Assembly (NCBI RefSeq): GCF_032050975.1
Contig: NZ_CP116967.1
Span: 2,229,001 to 2,293,000, forward strand
From: Candidatus Nitrospira allomarina
GTDB lineage: Bacteria > Nitrospirota > Nitrospiria > Nitrospirales > UBA8639
Length of the DNA stretch: 64,000 bases
Direction of reading: 5' to 3'
Positions within the stretch are counted from its first letter, which is position 1, and each line of letters begins with the position of its first letter. The notes below the pieces were generated by a model. The model had not been told where the DNA came from. It made no database searches and saw nothing but the letters and a program-made list of their open reading frames with translations. This document shows, piece after piece, positions 54,212-63,502 of this stretch. The translations under genes and the position numbers were made by a program.

Positions 54212-55819
54212 TCAGAGCGGATAGATCTTATGGACCCATTGCATGACTTTATGGAGTTCAGATTCGGTCATGGCGGCGCGGGATTTCCGAAACTTCGAAT
54301 AGACCGCCCGATTGACCGTACCATGTGACAGTTTCCGCGATTGCTCGTGCGCGCGGACATGTTGTTCAATTTTTTTCCGCAATCGATCTAATCGTTCTTT
54401 CGGGGTCTCCTGGTGCATTTCTGTTTGGCCCTGTGTCGCCAGGTTCGCCCACAACCCCTGGTTCCGCATTTCCAGGACGCCGGACCGTAGAGGTTGAATA
54501 CTTGATTCCGCCCGCTCCGTCGGGAGAAGGCCCTGCGCATCAGGGTATGCTCCTTCTCCGAGGATTTGAGTCGATGAAGGGCTGTCGGCAATTGCGGTTG
54601 TGCGTTGGTCCAGAATGTATCCCAGACATTCCCGGAATGGCCGGTCGTCCGGAGCGTAAATGTAGGCCCGTTGCTCGGCATAAGGTCCCGCCAGCGGATC
54701 CATGCGGGTGGCTCGATGAACGACCTGTTCGATCCATGGCTTGGTCCGGATATGGGTCAAGCAGATAAGATGGGTAATGGCCGGCACATCTAAGCCTTCA
54801 TAGGCCATGGCCACCGTAATCAGGCAATCCACGGCTCCGCTACCCTGTCGTTTAAACGCTTTGATGGCCTGATAGGCTGCAGTGGAATCCTCACTTGTGG
54901 CAATTCTGGCCGGCACACCTCGTTCCTGAAGCCAAGCCGTATACTTCTGCGCCTGCTCAATGTTCGCGGCCACCACCAGCAGCTTCGAGCGTGAATGGGT
55001 GGTGCGATGGACCTGCCAATCTTTCACGCCCGTGCTCAAGAGTTCCAGTGCCGCTTCCGTCTTCAACGCCGTCAGGAGTGCTGCTGCCGTCTGCTTCCCG
55101 GCATGCGCCAGGCTTTCGACGTGGTGCTCGGTTCCCTGAGCATCCAACCAGGTTGCCTGACAGTTCGCGTAATGGACGGTCAAATCAATACAGGCATGTT
55201 CCCGCAAAGCATCGGCTAGGGTGTAGTGGATGACGGCCCGGGATTCCGTGCTGTCCCAGTCAAGCCGGTTTCCTCGGTCGGTGGTCGAATACGGCAGAAA
55301 GGCTATCGGTGTGCCTTCACCACGTTCGAAGGTCCCGCTCATCAACACTCGCAGAACCGCCCGTTCATAGAGGGGCTGAATGGCCTCATGCCATAGTCCG
55401 CCCTCTTCGAGATGGTGCGGTTCATCCAGAACGAGGATATACCGCTTTCGGCGGAATTCTTTGGCGTTGATCTTGCGGGTATCGGCAGCCAGGGCCTGAT
55501 AGGTCGTGACATAGGCCGCACATCCTCTCGTCGGATGTTCCTGGTTGGTGGTCATCATGGCCTCCAGCCGATGGCCTAAGAGAGCCCGGTGGCTGGGATC
55601 CTGGAAGCCTCGCGCTCCCTGGTCCTGTAAGACGCTACGCGGGACAATCCAGCATAGGGCGTCGGCAATGGCCGGAATCAAGCGGGACGCCAGTATCTGA
55701 GGCAGCAGGCTTTTGCCTCCACCGGGTGTGACAGCACAGACAATGTCTGTCAGTCTTCGCCCGCCTAGAATTTGGTCGCAGATGTCCGCTAATTCCTTCT
55801 GATGCCGCCGTAGCTTCAT
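54212..55819 (-). CDS. Superfamily 2 DExH helicase (type III restriction-like)
   Basis: The 535-residue protein has SF2 motifs: Walker A VTPGGGKSLLPQILASR, TTYQALAA, motif II LVLDEPHHLEEGG, motif III MSGTFERGEG, motif V VAMAYEGLDVPAITHLIC and motif VI IEQVVHRATRMDPLAG. There is no endonuclease or methylase domain, so it is a helicase alone. The C-terminal third (ERLDRLRKKIEQHVRAHEQS, SKFRKSRAAMTESELHKVMQ) is helical and recalls phage or plasmid helicases. A small zinc-ribbon gene ends 2 bp upstream, and the two are probably co-transcribed. This suggests a mobile or defence origin. Confidence 0.85.
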   Translation of the reverse strand: MKLRRHQKELADICDQILGGRRLTDIVCAVTPGGGKSLLPQILASRLIPAIADALCWIVPRSVLQDQGARGFQDPSHRALLGHRLEAMMTTNQEHPTRGCAAYVTTYQALAADTRKINAKEFRRKRYILVLDEPHHLEEGGLWHEAIQPLYERAVLRVLMSGTFERGEGTPIAFLPYSTTDRGNRLDWDSTESRAVIHYTLADALREHACIDLTVHYANCQATWLDAQGTEHHVESLAHAGKQTAAALLTALKTEAALELLSTGVKDWQVHRTTHSRSKLLVVAANIEQAQKYTAWLQERGVPARIATSEDSTAAYQAIKAFKRQGSGAVDCLITVAMAYEGLDVPAITHLICLTHIRTKPWIEQVVHRATRMDPLAGPYAEQRAYIYAPDDRPFRECLGYILDQRTTAIADSPSSTQILGEGAYPDAQGLLPTERAESSIQPLRSGVLEMRNQGLWANLATQGQTEMHQETPKERLDRLRKKIEQHVRAHEQSRKLSHGTVNRAVYSKFRKSRAAMTESELHKVMQWVHKIYPL

Positions 55820-55821
55820 AA

Positions 55822-56046
55822 TTATCCCTCGGCCATCTCCAATGGGGTCCTGGGATGCTCTGGGATTCGACGGGCTTTGTTCTTTTGGGATGGGGGAACT
55901 GGCGATTTCGAGCGATTACTCGCGCTAACGGGATCCTCAATGTTTCCGCATTGGAGGCAACGGTCCATGAGGACTAACTGACTGCTGCCCTCTCTATCAT
56001 AAACGGACTCTTTCACAATCAGTCCACCGCATCGCTTACAGGCCAT
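55822..56046 (-). CDS. Small zinc-ribbon protein
   Basis: The 74-residue protein starts MACKRCGGLIVKESVYD and has a second pair in DRCLQCGNIEDPV, giving a CxxC...CxxC ribbon in the first 40 residues. The rest is a basic, proline-rich tail (SNRSKSPVPPSQKNKARRIP). Similar short ribbon proteins are common in Nitrospirota as I recall. It sits 2 bp before the helicase gene on the same strand, so it may act with it, perhaps in nucleic-acid binding. AAGGAA lies upstream of the ATG. Confidence 0.7.
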   Translation of the reverse strand: MACKRCGGLIVKESVYDREGSSQLVLMDRCLQCGNIEDPVSASNRSKSPVPPSQKNKARRIPEHPRTPLEMAEG

Positions 56047-56987
56047 AAAGAACTTCCTTTCTTCAAAAAAAAGACATGTGTTGTGACAGGGTTGTGCCTC
56101 ATGCTGTTCGAGTCCTTCCCTGAGATCTTCTCTGATCTGATGCCGGGCATTTCCGACGACTGAAGTCCGAAATCACTTCTCTTAAGAAACAGACGACCGG
56201 TACCAAAGTAACAGAGATGTACCGGAAGGTTTCTTGGTCCCCATTCCTCTTTGAAACATTGAGAAAATTGCAATTGATGATTGGGAAACGCACATGGAGA
56301 GCGAAGCGGTTTTCCCTCTCTTAGGGATCCAACTGTTCATGGCATGGACCCGGAAACCGGGGTCAGTGTCACGCTCTTTGCCGGCATGTGGCCATACTCA
56401 TAAGGCCACCGTAGGGGAATTACCTGATCTGTACCAATTTCTGCCTTAGCCTTTCGTGAATATTCTTAAACAAGTAAGAACTTTTCCAAACAGGGAACAT
56501 TTCAGGGTGAATAGACATACCCAAAATGTCGTCAATTTGCAATCGAATAATGACGCGCTGCCTTAAAAATTACGCGATCCGTAGGATCGCAATCCCAAAT
56601 ACATTCCGCAGAAGGTCTAAGATGTCTTTCGACGTGGGGGCTAGATTGTAAACCCATCTTCTACAGGAGGCCAAGACCCCTGGGAATTTTTTCCGCCCTC
56701 CATCCCGCAGAAGGAGTAGAAGTGTCAAAGCGTTGTGAAACATTGCCAGGAGGTTCAAACATGCGGTAGGCTCCCCCTCCCTGTTACGGATCAGCGTCCG
56801 CTCCCCTCGTCATTGCGAGATGCACGCCCTTCCTGACATCCATGTCAATTTCATGAAGATGGTCTAAGGCCACTCTTGGCCATGACGCACCGAAAACCTT
56901 GGCGCCGTATCTGTGTCTTCGGGATGTGGCTTGTGCGCGCGATGTTTTAAGATTCGTTGAGGAAATTGCCAATTAAGGAGACGATTG
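56047..56987. other. Intergenic stretch of about 940 bases without a convincing gene
   Basis: This separates the minus-strand helicase group from the plus-strand zinc protein, so two promoters must lie here. Short frames on both strands lack ribosome sites and family patterns. No CTAGG element or clear hairpin was seen. It could be the remains of lost genes. Confidence 0.4.
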
Positions 56988-57155
56988 ATGCCAAAAGCGA
57001 AACGAGAAAAGAATTGTTATGTGTGTGAGAATGCGGATTTAATTCGAATGAGTTTTATGACCTGCCGGCAATGCGCCCGTCATTTTTGTAGCCGTCATGG
57101 CGACCCAAAATTGGATGAATGTACCAATTGTCTTGAGGGTGATGAGGAAACCTAG
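56988..57155 (+). CDS. Small cysteine-rich putative binuclear zinc protein, copy 2 (55 aa)
   Basis: The 55-residue product starts at ATG 56988 with a strong AAGGAG site. Ligands C10, C13, C26, C29, C34, H37, C45 and C48 have exactly the spacing of the copy at 52707-52874, and the ends (LDECTNCLEGDEET versus MDECIKCLEGNEET) are nearly the same. The parts between the ligands differ (ENADLIRMSFMT against KEAGSESLSYLV), so the pair is not a recent duplication. It is a RING- or B-box-like candidate. No operon partner is visible. Confidence 0.75.
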   Translation: MPKAKREKNCYVCENADLIRMSFMTCRQCARHFCSRHGDPKLDECTNCLEGDEET

Positions 57156-57661
57156 ACGATCGATCAATTTTTCGCATGGAGAGAGGTGTTGAGCTATGAT
57201 GTGTTGATGCAGGAGGTATCGGGTCGAATCTGCTAACGGTCATCTTTGTATGCGGGTTTCCGAAATGAATTCTCCGCCCCTTGGTCTCTTCTCGTGACTG
57301 TGGTAATTGGGTTTCTCGGATCAACACAGATTGTGTTTAACAGTGGGAACATTTACAATGTCGGCGCCTACCACATTGAAAAGGCTCACGTGCATGGTTT
57401 TTTTGAGATCACCTTGATCTATGTGCCTGTGACAACATCTTGAAAGGACATTTCCCGAGTACGGCCAGGTTCCTGTAGGAAGCATCGCCATGGATTGTAC
57501 TCTGCCGGATTTCCTTTCACTCCACTCCTGGGAGTCCTTCACTTCCAATTTTCCTCAAACGTTCGAATGTTTCTTGTCATCTTTTGCCGGACATATCGTC
57601 TGTGGAAAGTCTGTCGAGATGAGCCCGTACAAGCTCCCGACCGTAAGGGCCGGGTTTGTCC
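57156..57661. other. Intergenic stretch upstream of the hybrid kinase
   Basis: About 500 bases with no supported gene. A plus frame at 57246-57443 contains one hydrophobic run (LLVTVVIGFLGSTQIVF) but no ribosome site or family, so I do not call it. The kinase promoter is probably within the last 200 bases. Confidence 0.4.
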
Positions 57662-60538
57662 ATGAGTGAAGAACATTTCCGGAATATCGTTGAGAGAGTG
57701 GGAATTTCCATCTGGGAGGAAGACTTCACTCGCGTCAAAGCGTTGATCGATGACCTTGCTAGAGAGGGGGTAAGAGATTTTCGTCGCTATTTTATTGAGC
57801 ATCCGGATGTGGTGGAACGGGCAATCGGACTGGTCAGCATTCTCGATGTGAACTCTGCCATGGTCAGGATGTTTGCAGCGACAAGCCGTGTGGAGCTTTT
57901 GCAATCGCTTCACCAAATTTTTCTGCCTGAGACCCATGAAATGTTTCTAGAGGAAATGGTTAGCATTGCTGAACATCAACAGCTTTTTGAATCGGAAACG
58001 GTCCTGAAAACGCTGCGGGGTGACCGTCTCCATGTCTTGTTCACCATCACCTTCCCTCCTCCCGATCAATCGTTTGATCGCATCGTGGTAACCCTGACGG
58101 ACATTACGAAACGCAAACGTGCGGAAGAGGCTCTGCGCGAAAGCGAGGAGCGTTACCGCTCGCTGACGGCGGCGATCACGTCTTTAGTCTGGACCACCGA
58201 TGCCAGGGGCCGGTTCGTGACCCCTCAACCGGGGTGGGCTGCCTATACCGGCCAGTCCTGGGAACAATTGCGGGAATTCGGGTGGAATGAGGCTATTCAT
58301 CCCGATGACCGGGAGACCATTCAACGGGTCTGGAATGCGGCCTGCATGTCCGAAACGTTCTTTGAATTTTCCGGGCGGTTGTGGCATGCCTCAAGCAATG
58401 CCTATCGTCATGTCGAAGCACGGGGTGTGCCGATTCGGAATGCGGACGGTACGGTGCGGGAATGGATCGGTAAATGTCTTGACGTGGAAGACCGTTCGCA
58501 AGCCGAAAAAGCCTTGCAGGAGAGCGAACATCGATTCAGCAAATTCATGCAACATTTGCCCGGCCTGGCCTGGATCAAGGATTTGCAGGGACATTATGTC
58601 TACGCCAATGAGACTGCGGAACTGGTGTTTCAGACTCCGCGGGAGCGGCTCTATGGAAGAACCGATGAGGAAATATTTCCTCAGGACGTCGCTGACCAAT
58701 TTAAAGAAAACGACCGGCAGGCCCTGATCAGCGAAACGGGTGTGCAAGTGGTTGAGACGCTCCGGCATCAGGATGGGGTGCTCCATCATTCGATTGTGAG
58801 CAAATTTCCGATACTGGGCGCCGATGGGCGACCGGTCCTGATCGGCGGAATGGCTATTGACATTACCGCGCGGAAGCAGGCTGAGCAGTTGCTCCTGGAA
58901 AGCGAGAGTGAGGCGCGCCGTCTTTTAGCGCTGAATCAGACAATCATGATGAATATGGGGGAGGGTCTGTACACCCTCGACTCCCAGGGTCTCGTCAGCT
59001 ATGTGAATCCGGAGGCGGAGCGATTATTGGGATGGACATCCGGAGAATTGCTGGGTCGCTCGATGCACCGGATGGTACATTACCAATATCCGGACGGTTC
59101 ACCATTTCCGATTGAAGAATGCGCGGGCTTTCAAGTTTTAGCCAACGGCAAGGTCTTGAGAGACTTCGAAGATACCTTTATCAGAAAAGACGGGAGTTTC
59201 TTTCCGGTTTCCTATTCCTCCTCACCCCTGCGTGACCAGAATGACCAGATTGCAGGTGTCGTCATCGTTTTTCAGGATATTTCCCAACGCAAGCAGGCTG
59301 AGGAGAATTTGCGACGTTGGAAGGATGAATTGGAAGTCCGTGTGCAAACTCGAACCGGAGAGTTGCTGTCTTCCAAGAATCGCCTGCGTTCATTGGCTGC
59401 CCAACTCAGTTTGGCGGAAGAGCACCAACGTCGAAAGCTGGCGAGAGATTTGCACGATTATCTCGTGCAATTGCTGGTGGTGGGGAGGATGAAATTACAT
59501 GAATTGAAGGAGGGAGTGCCGCTCTCGCCTGAGGCGGAGGTGCTGACCGGGGAAGTGGAGTACGTGCTACAGCAGGCGTTGACCTATTCGCGAACGACTA
59601 TCGCGGAACTGAGTCCTCCCGCCTTGCATGAAACCGGTTTGGCGGTATCATTAAAGTGGCTGGCTGAAAGAATGGAAAAACATGGTCTACGGGTGGAGGT
59701 CAACACCAGTGACTATCAGCCTATCCATCTGTCCGAGGATCGGGTGATCCTGTTGTTTCAGTCGGTACGCGAATTATTATTTAACGTGCTCAAGCATGCC
59801 GGCGTGTATGAGGCGACAGTTCGGATGTCTTCGGGACAGGTCGGGAAGGCGTGTATTGCTGTGGTGGATCACGGAAAGGGACTGCATGCCGGTGCGATGC
59901 AACAAGCCATGGAACCCGGGCATCTGGGTTTGTTTGCGGTACAGGAGCGGATGGAGGCCATGGGAGGAAGAGTGGAATTCACTTCGGCTCCGGGAAAAGG
60001 CACTTCTGTGCGGTTGGTGTTGCCGATCGACGGGTCGATTCCAGTAGAGGATGACACGGAATCGCGACGCGAAAAAAATTCTGCACAGTCACGCGGATTG
60101 GAGCACACGACCGTCAATCCACAATTCGAAGAGGTCGCTGGCATCGGACATACTTCAGTGAGACCACGGATCCGGGTGATGTTAGTCGACGACCATGTGA
60201 TGTTTCGAACAGGTATGCAGAAATTACTGGAACGGTATCCGGATGTCGAGATTGTGGGAAATGCCAATGATGGAGAGGAAGCGGTGATGGTGGTCCCTCA
60301 GCTCATGCCCGATGTCGTGGTGATGGATAACAATATGCCCAGACTCAACGGCATTGACGCCACAAAACAGATTTGCCGCGAATGGCCGGCTGTCAAGGTC
60401 ATTGGTTTGTCCATGTACGATGGGAAAGAGATTCGGGCGGCGATGCTGGATGCCGGCGCGGTCGATTATCTGCAGAAAAATGGCACCGTCACAGAGCTGT
60501 ACCAAGCCATCTGTGCTCTGTTTCCAAAGCCGTCATGA
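57662..60538 (+). CDS. Multi-PAS hybrid sensor histidine kinase with C-terminal receiver
   Basis: The 958-residue cytoplasmic protein has four PAS-type domains (about 5-155, 165-280, 285-410 and 425-540). A HisKA_3 domain follows with the phospho-accepting His near 598 in ARDLHDYLVQLLVVGR, then an HATPase_c (FQSVRELLFNVLKHAG, HGKGLH, GLFAVQERMEAMGG) and a receiver (about 835-955) with the acceptor D889 in VVVMDNNMPRLNG. The receiver has no HTH, so a partner must carry the output. The start is ATG 57662 rather than TTG 57656. No regulator gene adjoins it. Confidence 0.92.
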   Translation: MSEEHFRNIVERVGISIWEEDFTRVKALIDDLAREGVRDFRRYFIEHPDVVERAIGLVSILDVNSAMVRMFAATSRVELLQSLHQIFLPETHEMFLEEMVSIAEHQQLFESETVLKTLRGDRLHVLFTITFPPPDQSFDRIVVTLTDITKRKRAEEALRESEERYRSLTAAITSLVWTTDARGRFVTPQPGWAAYTGQSWEQLREFGWNEAIHPDDRETIQRVWNAACMSETFFEFSGRLWHASSNAYRHVEARGVPIRNADGTVREWIGKCLDVEDRSQAEKALQESEHRFSKFMQHLPGLAWIKDLQGHYVYANETAELVFQTPRERLYGRTDEEIFPQDVADQFKENDRQALISETGVQVVETLRHQDGVLHHSIVSKFPILGADGRPVLIGGMAIDITARKQAEQLLLESESEARRLLALNQTIMMNMGEGLYTLDSQGLVSYVNPEAERLLGWTSGELLGRSMHRMVHYQYPDGSPFPIEECAGFQVLANGKVLRDFEDTFIRKDGSFFPVSYSSSPLRDQNDQIAGVVIVFQDISQRKQAEENLRRWKDELEVRVQTRTGELLSSKNRLRSLAAQLSLAEEHQRRKLARDLHDYLVQLLVVGRMKLHELKEGVPLSPEAEVLTGEVEYVLQQALTYSRTTIAELSPPALHETGLAVSLKWLAERMEKHGLRVEVNTSDYQPIHLSEDRVILLFQSVRELLFNVLKHAGVYEATVRMSSGQVGKACIAVVDHGKGLHAGAMQQAMEPGHLGLFAVQERMEAMGGRVEFTSAPGKGTSVRLVLPIDGSIPVEDDTESRREKNSAQSRGLEHTTVNPQFEEVAGIGHTSVRPRIRVMLVDDHVMFRTGMQKLLERYPDVEIVGNANDGEEAVMVVPQLMPDVVVMDNNMPRLNGIDATKQICREWPAVKVIGLSMYDGKEIRAAMLDAGAVDYLQKNGTVTELYQAICALFPKPS

Positions 60539-60676
60539 CGCTTTGGATTAGCTGAATACTGGTGCAAAAGCCATTAACGACAACCTTACCTCATGGTGGT
60601 TCTGAAGATCGTTCACTTCGGCCTACTGCTTGTATTCCACACTCGGTAATCCTCTTCTATCCAGGCTCTTTTCGCC

Positions 60677-61984
60677 ATGAGTAAGCCGCCGGTTCCCCCT
60701 ATACGTAAGCGAAATATCAATTTCTACATGAAATGTCTGCCGTTATTATTGGAGATCATGATGTTGTCAGGCTGTAGCCTGAACTCAGTTCCCACGCCTG
60801 ATCATACCGGGAACGTCGATTCAGCCGTCATTGTCGTACCCGGCTATTATGGGACGCAGTTGGTTCAAGAGTCGGATGGCAGTCTGGTGTTTATTACGCT
60901 CAGCCAGGTGCTGTTTGGAGATCAGTCCTTGACAATACCTGTGCCCGGCTTGGGCTTTCAAAAAACGATTGATCTGCAACCGGATGGCATCTTTGAGACG
61001 TTTCGCGTCGTCCCGCTTGTCTATTCCATTGACGTGTATGGCTCCCTCCTGGACCGACTACGGGCTTCCAAACCCAGGGGCGGGGAGGTGATTCCCTTTA
61101 CCTATGATTGGCGGGGGGACCTAATGGATGCCGTGAGAAGTTTTGATGGTCATATCCGAAAACTTCGGGACCAAGGCAAGAAAGATATTTCTGTTGTTGC
61201 ACATAGTATGGGTGGCCTGATTGTCAGCTACTATTTACGGTATGGCACACAGAATATTGACACTGCCGTCGAGACCTGGGAGGGAGCTGAAGAGTTCAGC
61301 CGCGTGGTGATGGCCGGGGTGCCCTTTCTGGGGGCCATGAACTCGTTTCGGAATATGAACTTTGGTGCGACCATCGGTTGGAATTCCTCGCTTCTCAGCC
61401 ATGAGGCATACGCGTCTTTCCCGGCCAGTTACTATCTCTTACCGGTTGCCGGTTCTGATGAACTGATCACACAGGAACTGAAGCCCTTACAGGGTGTGAT
61501 CAGAAATGCCGGACAGTGGCAACAGTCCGGATGGGGATTGCTGAAGGATAAACAAACCTTAACCAAAGAAGTCGTTGATGGGCGGGCCGCCTACCTGTCC
61601 TTTTGGCTTCGTCGATCGGAACAGTTTTTGGAACTTCTTCACGCACCTCTCTCTTCGCCAAACCCGCATCAACTTTCCCTTCTGTACCTGTATGGGAAAG
61701 GCACATCGACCTTGGCTAAAGGGGTGTGGACGGGTAATCCTGGAAAGGGCCCTGATTCCTTGATGTTTGAGGATCCTGATCCCGTAGCCTCTGGTCTGGC
61801 AGTGAATCATCCCACTGTCTATGCGGATGGAGATGGGACAGTGACGGTGTTATCCGCTTGGCTTCCGGAGGCCTTTCATCGGAGCTTTCACCCCACCGTA
61901 CGGGACTATGAGGTTGGACATACCGAGTTGGTCACGACCCCGGACATCCAGGACGATATCATAAAATTTCTTGATAAACGGTAA
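60677..61984 (+). CDS. LCAT-like acyltransferase/lipase lipoprotein
   Basis: The 435-residue product begins with a signal ending MLSGC, a lipobox. It has the lecithin:cholesterol acyltransferase-type alpha/beta fold: VIVVPGYYGTQLVQESDGSL near the start, VIPFTYDWRGDL, the nucleophile elbow VVAHSMGGLIVSYYLRYG (G/AHSMGG), VVMAGVPFLGAMN, and a late DGDGTVTVLSAWL followed by the base His in YEVGHTELVTTPD. It probably acts on lipids or ester-linked acyl groups in the periplasm. It is monocistronic. Confidence 0.85.
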   Translation: MSKPPVPPIRKRNINFYMKCLPLLLEIMMLSGCSLNSVPTPDHTGNVDSAVIVVPGYYGTQLVQESDGSLVFITLSQVLFGDQSLTIPVPGLGFQKTIDLQPDGIFETFRVVPLVYSIDVYGSLLDRLRASKPRGGEVIPFTYDWRGDLMDAVRSFDGHIRKLRDQGKKDISVVAHSMGGLIVSYYLRYGTQNIDTAVETWEGAEEFSRVVMAGVPFLGAMNSFRNMNFGATIGWNSSLLSHEAYASFPASYYLLPVAGSDELITQELKPLQGVIRNAGQWQQSGWGLLKDKQTLTKEVVDGRAAYLSFWLRRSEQFLELLHAPLSSPNPHQLSLLYLYGKGTSTLAKGVWTGNPGKGPDSLMFEDPDPVASGLAVNHPTVYADGDGTVTVLSAWLPEAFHRSFHPTVRDYEVGHTELVTTPDIQDDIIKFLDKR

Positions 61985-62419
61985 AGGCAAGTTTCCACCT
62001 GAATAATCGATGCAGGCCTCATGATTGTGTGGTTGAGTGTGCCTGGAAAAACATTGTGACCAACTGAGAATCCTCAAAATTAACTTTTTGACATAGGAGC
62101 TATTCGTGGCCTTGTATCCTGCTCTGGATCCGAAACCGGTGGTTCCCTTACGGGCCTTCTGGCTTTGGCTGTCGGAAGCAGGATTGCGGGTAATCTGATG
62201 ATGCTTGCTGTGGCCAGGAATGTGATGATTGCCAGCGGGCGAAGGAAGAAGGTTATATCTTAGAGTTTCAGGAATTTTGCTCGGATCGGAGCGCCATTGA
62301 CGATTATCCAAACGCTGGTCTATGCCATGTAGCTTGAATGGAGTGTGAGGTAGGAGAGTGTTGCAGAAACTTCATGACCCGCTTTATGCGTTACAGCGCT
62401 TTTGTGCGGCAAAAAACGT
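61985..62419. other. Intergenic stretch with an unresolved open frame
   Basis: Between convergent genes, about 435 bases. A plus frame from about 62095 to 62263 reads GGSLTGLLALAVGSRIAG, NLMMLAVARN and MIASGRRKKVIS before a stop. It looks like a hydrophobic protein end but has no good start codon. It may be a remnant. Confidence 0.3.
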
Positions 62420-62770
62420 TTACGGTGAGAGTGCACGGATGTAATGCACAAGGTCCAGAACCTGTTCATCGGTGAAGGTGTCCGTCCAGCCATGCATTTC
62501 GCCTCCCCCTTTTTTGATCATGGAAAAGAGTTCCTGGTCGGATTTGGCCTGTGTCATTTGCGAGGTCAAATTGGCAGGATCCTGTTCAAGGAAAGGACGT
62601 AGAACGCCTCTCCCGTCCCTCTGAGGACCATGGCAATCTTGACAATATTGTTGAAAGAGCGCTTTGCCGGGTTGGGCCTGCTCTTCCATGGCTAGGGCCG
62701 GGAGAAAAAATATCAGGCTCATGATCGTCGAGATGAGGATCGCTCCCTTAGATGAATGCAAAGGTTTCAT
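62420..62770 (-). CDS. Periplasmic monohaem cytochrome c
   Basis: From ATG 62770 the product has 116 residues. A signal peptide (GAILISTIMSLIFFLPALAM) is followed by QPGKALFQQYCQDCHGPQRD with the haem site CQDCH. Then come PANLTSQ, a probable distal ligand in GGEMHGWTDTFTDEQ, and the closing helix VLDLVHYIRALSP. It shares the MHGW motif with the cytochromes at 27687 and 63503. The start is uncertain: ATG 62782 adds four residues, and longer in-frame starts lie upstream. Role: electron transfer, partner unknown. Confidence 0.85.
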   Translation of the reverse strand: MKPLHSSKGAILISTIMSLIFFLPALAMEEQAQPGKALFQQYCQDCHGPQRDGRGVLRPFLEQDPANLTSQMTQAKSDQELFSMIKKGGGEMHGWTDTFTDEQVLDLVHYIRALSP

Positions 62771-62929
62771 GTGGATAAACATCAAGATAAAGGGTTCAGA
62801 GCCCCACATCTTTAAAAACCTTTGGGGCCTATCCATCGTCACACCAGTGGCCTCCTTGCCAGTTGGCACTTCCTGTTCCACTGGGAACCTTTTTGCTCTT
62901 GGTCAATACTGATTCGCCGCGTTTAGGGT

Positions 62930-63370
62930 CTATTCCTTTTTCTGGATGAGCACTGCGGACCGTACCGAACCGCCACCGGTCTCCACATTCACAAAAATTA
63001 TTCCTGTGGAAAGGTTGTCGGGCGCCGTTGCTTCTATTCTCTCATTTCCCTTGAGGGTGAAATCCTTCGCATTTTCGTACCCGAAGGTGACCGAGTGCAG
63101 GCATTCTTTTTTTTGCCCAAAATCTTCTCCAATGATGACCACTTTAGCACCTGCCTGAAATTCATCGGGTTCAATTTTTGTAATTTTTGGCCGGCGGCTT
63201 GGATCACAAACCGGATCCGCCTTGATTGTTTCCTCACTAGAGACCGAAGGTGAATCGGTGGTGGCCATTTGGGAGGGAAGGCCTGTTTGGGCATTTGCTT
63301 CGGTCATCCATAGGATGTTGAATCCGGTAAGGGGTCCCATCATGATAAGCAGTAGAATTGTAAGTCTCAT
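62930..63370 (-). CDS. Periplasmic IPT/TIG-domain protein
   Basis: The 146-residue protein has a signal peptide (MRLTILLLIMMGPLTGFNIL to ANAQ) and a single IPT/TIG immunoglobulin-like domain (about 60-146): PKITKIEPDEFQAGAKVVII, GEDFGQKKECLHSVTFG, IEATAPDNLSTGIIFVNVET and GGGSVRSAVLIQKKE. Two Cys (DPVCDP and KKECLH) could form a disulphide. AGAGGAA upstream supports ATG 63370; the longer frame to 63499 is not hydrophobic. It lies between two cytochrome genes on the same strand and may help dock them. Confidence 0.75.
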   Translation of the reverse strand: MRLTILLLIMMGPLTGFNILWMTEANAQTGLPSQMATTDSPSVSSEETIKADPVCDPSRRPKITKIEPDEFQAGAKVVIIGEDFGQKKECLHSVTFGYENAKDFTLKGNERIEATAPDNLSTGIIFVNVETGGGSVRSAVLIQKKE

Positions 63371-63502
63371 AAGAATTCCTCTCTGGTATAAAAATGAGAA
63401 ACAAGCCGTACCTACTTCAAGGATGTTGTATTTAACCCTGAGTGAATCCCCTAAAGCTAGCCCTCTCTTAAAATTTGATGGCGGTCCTTTTTCCATCAAA
63501 TT

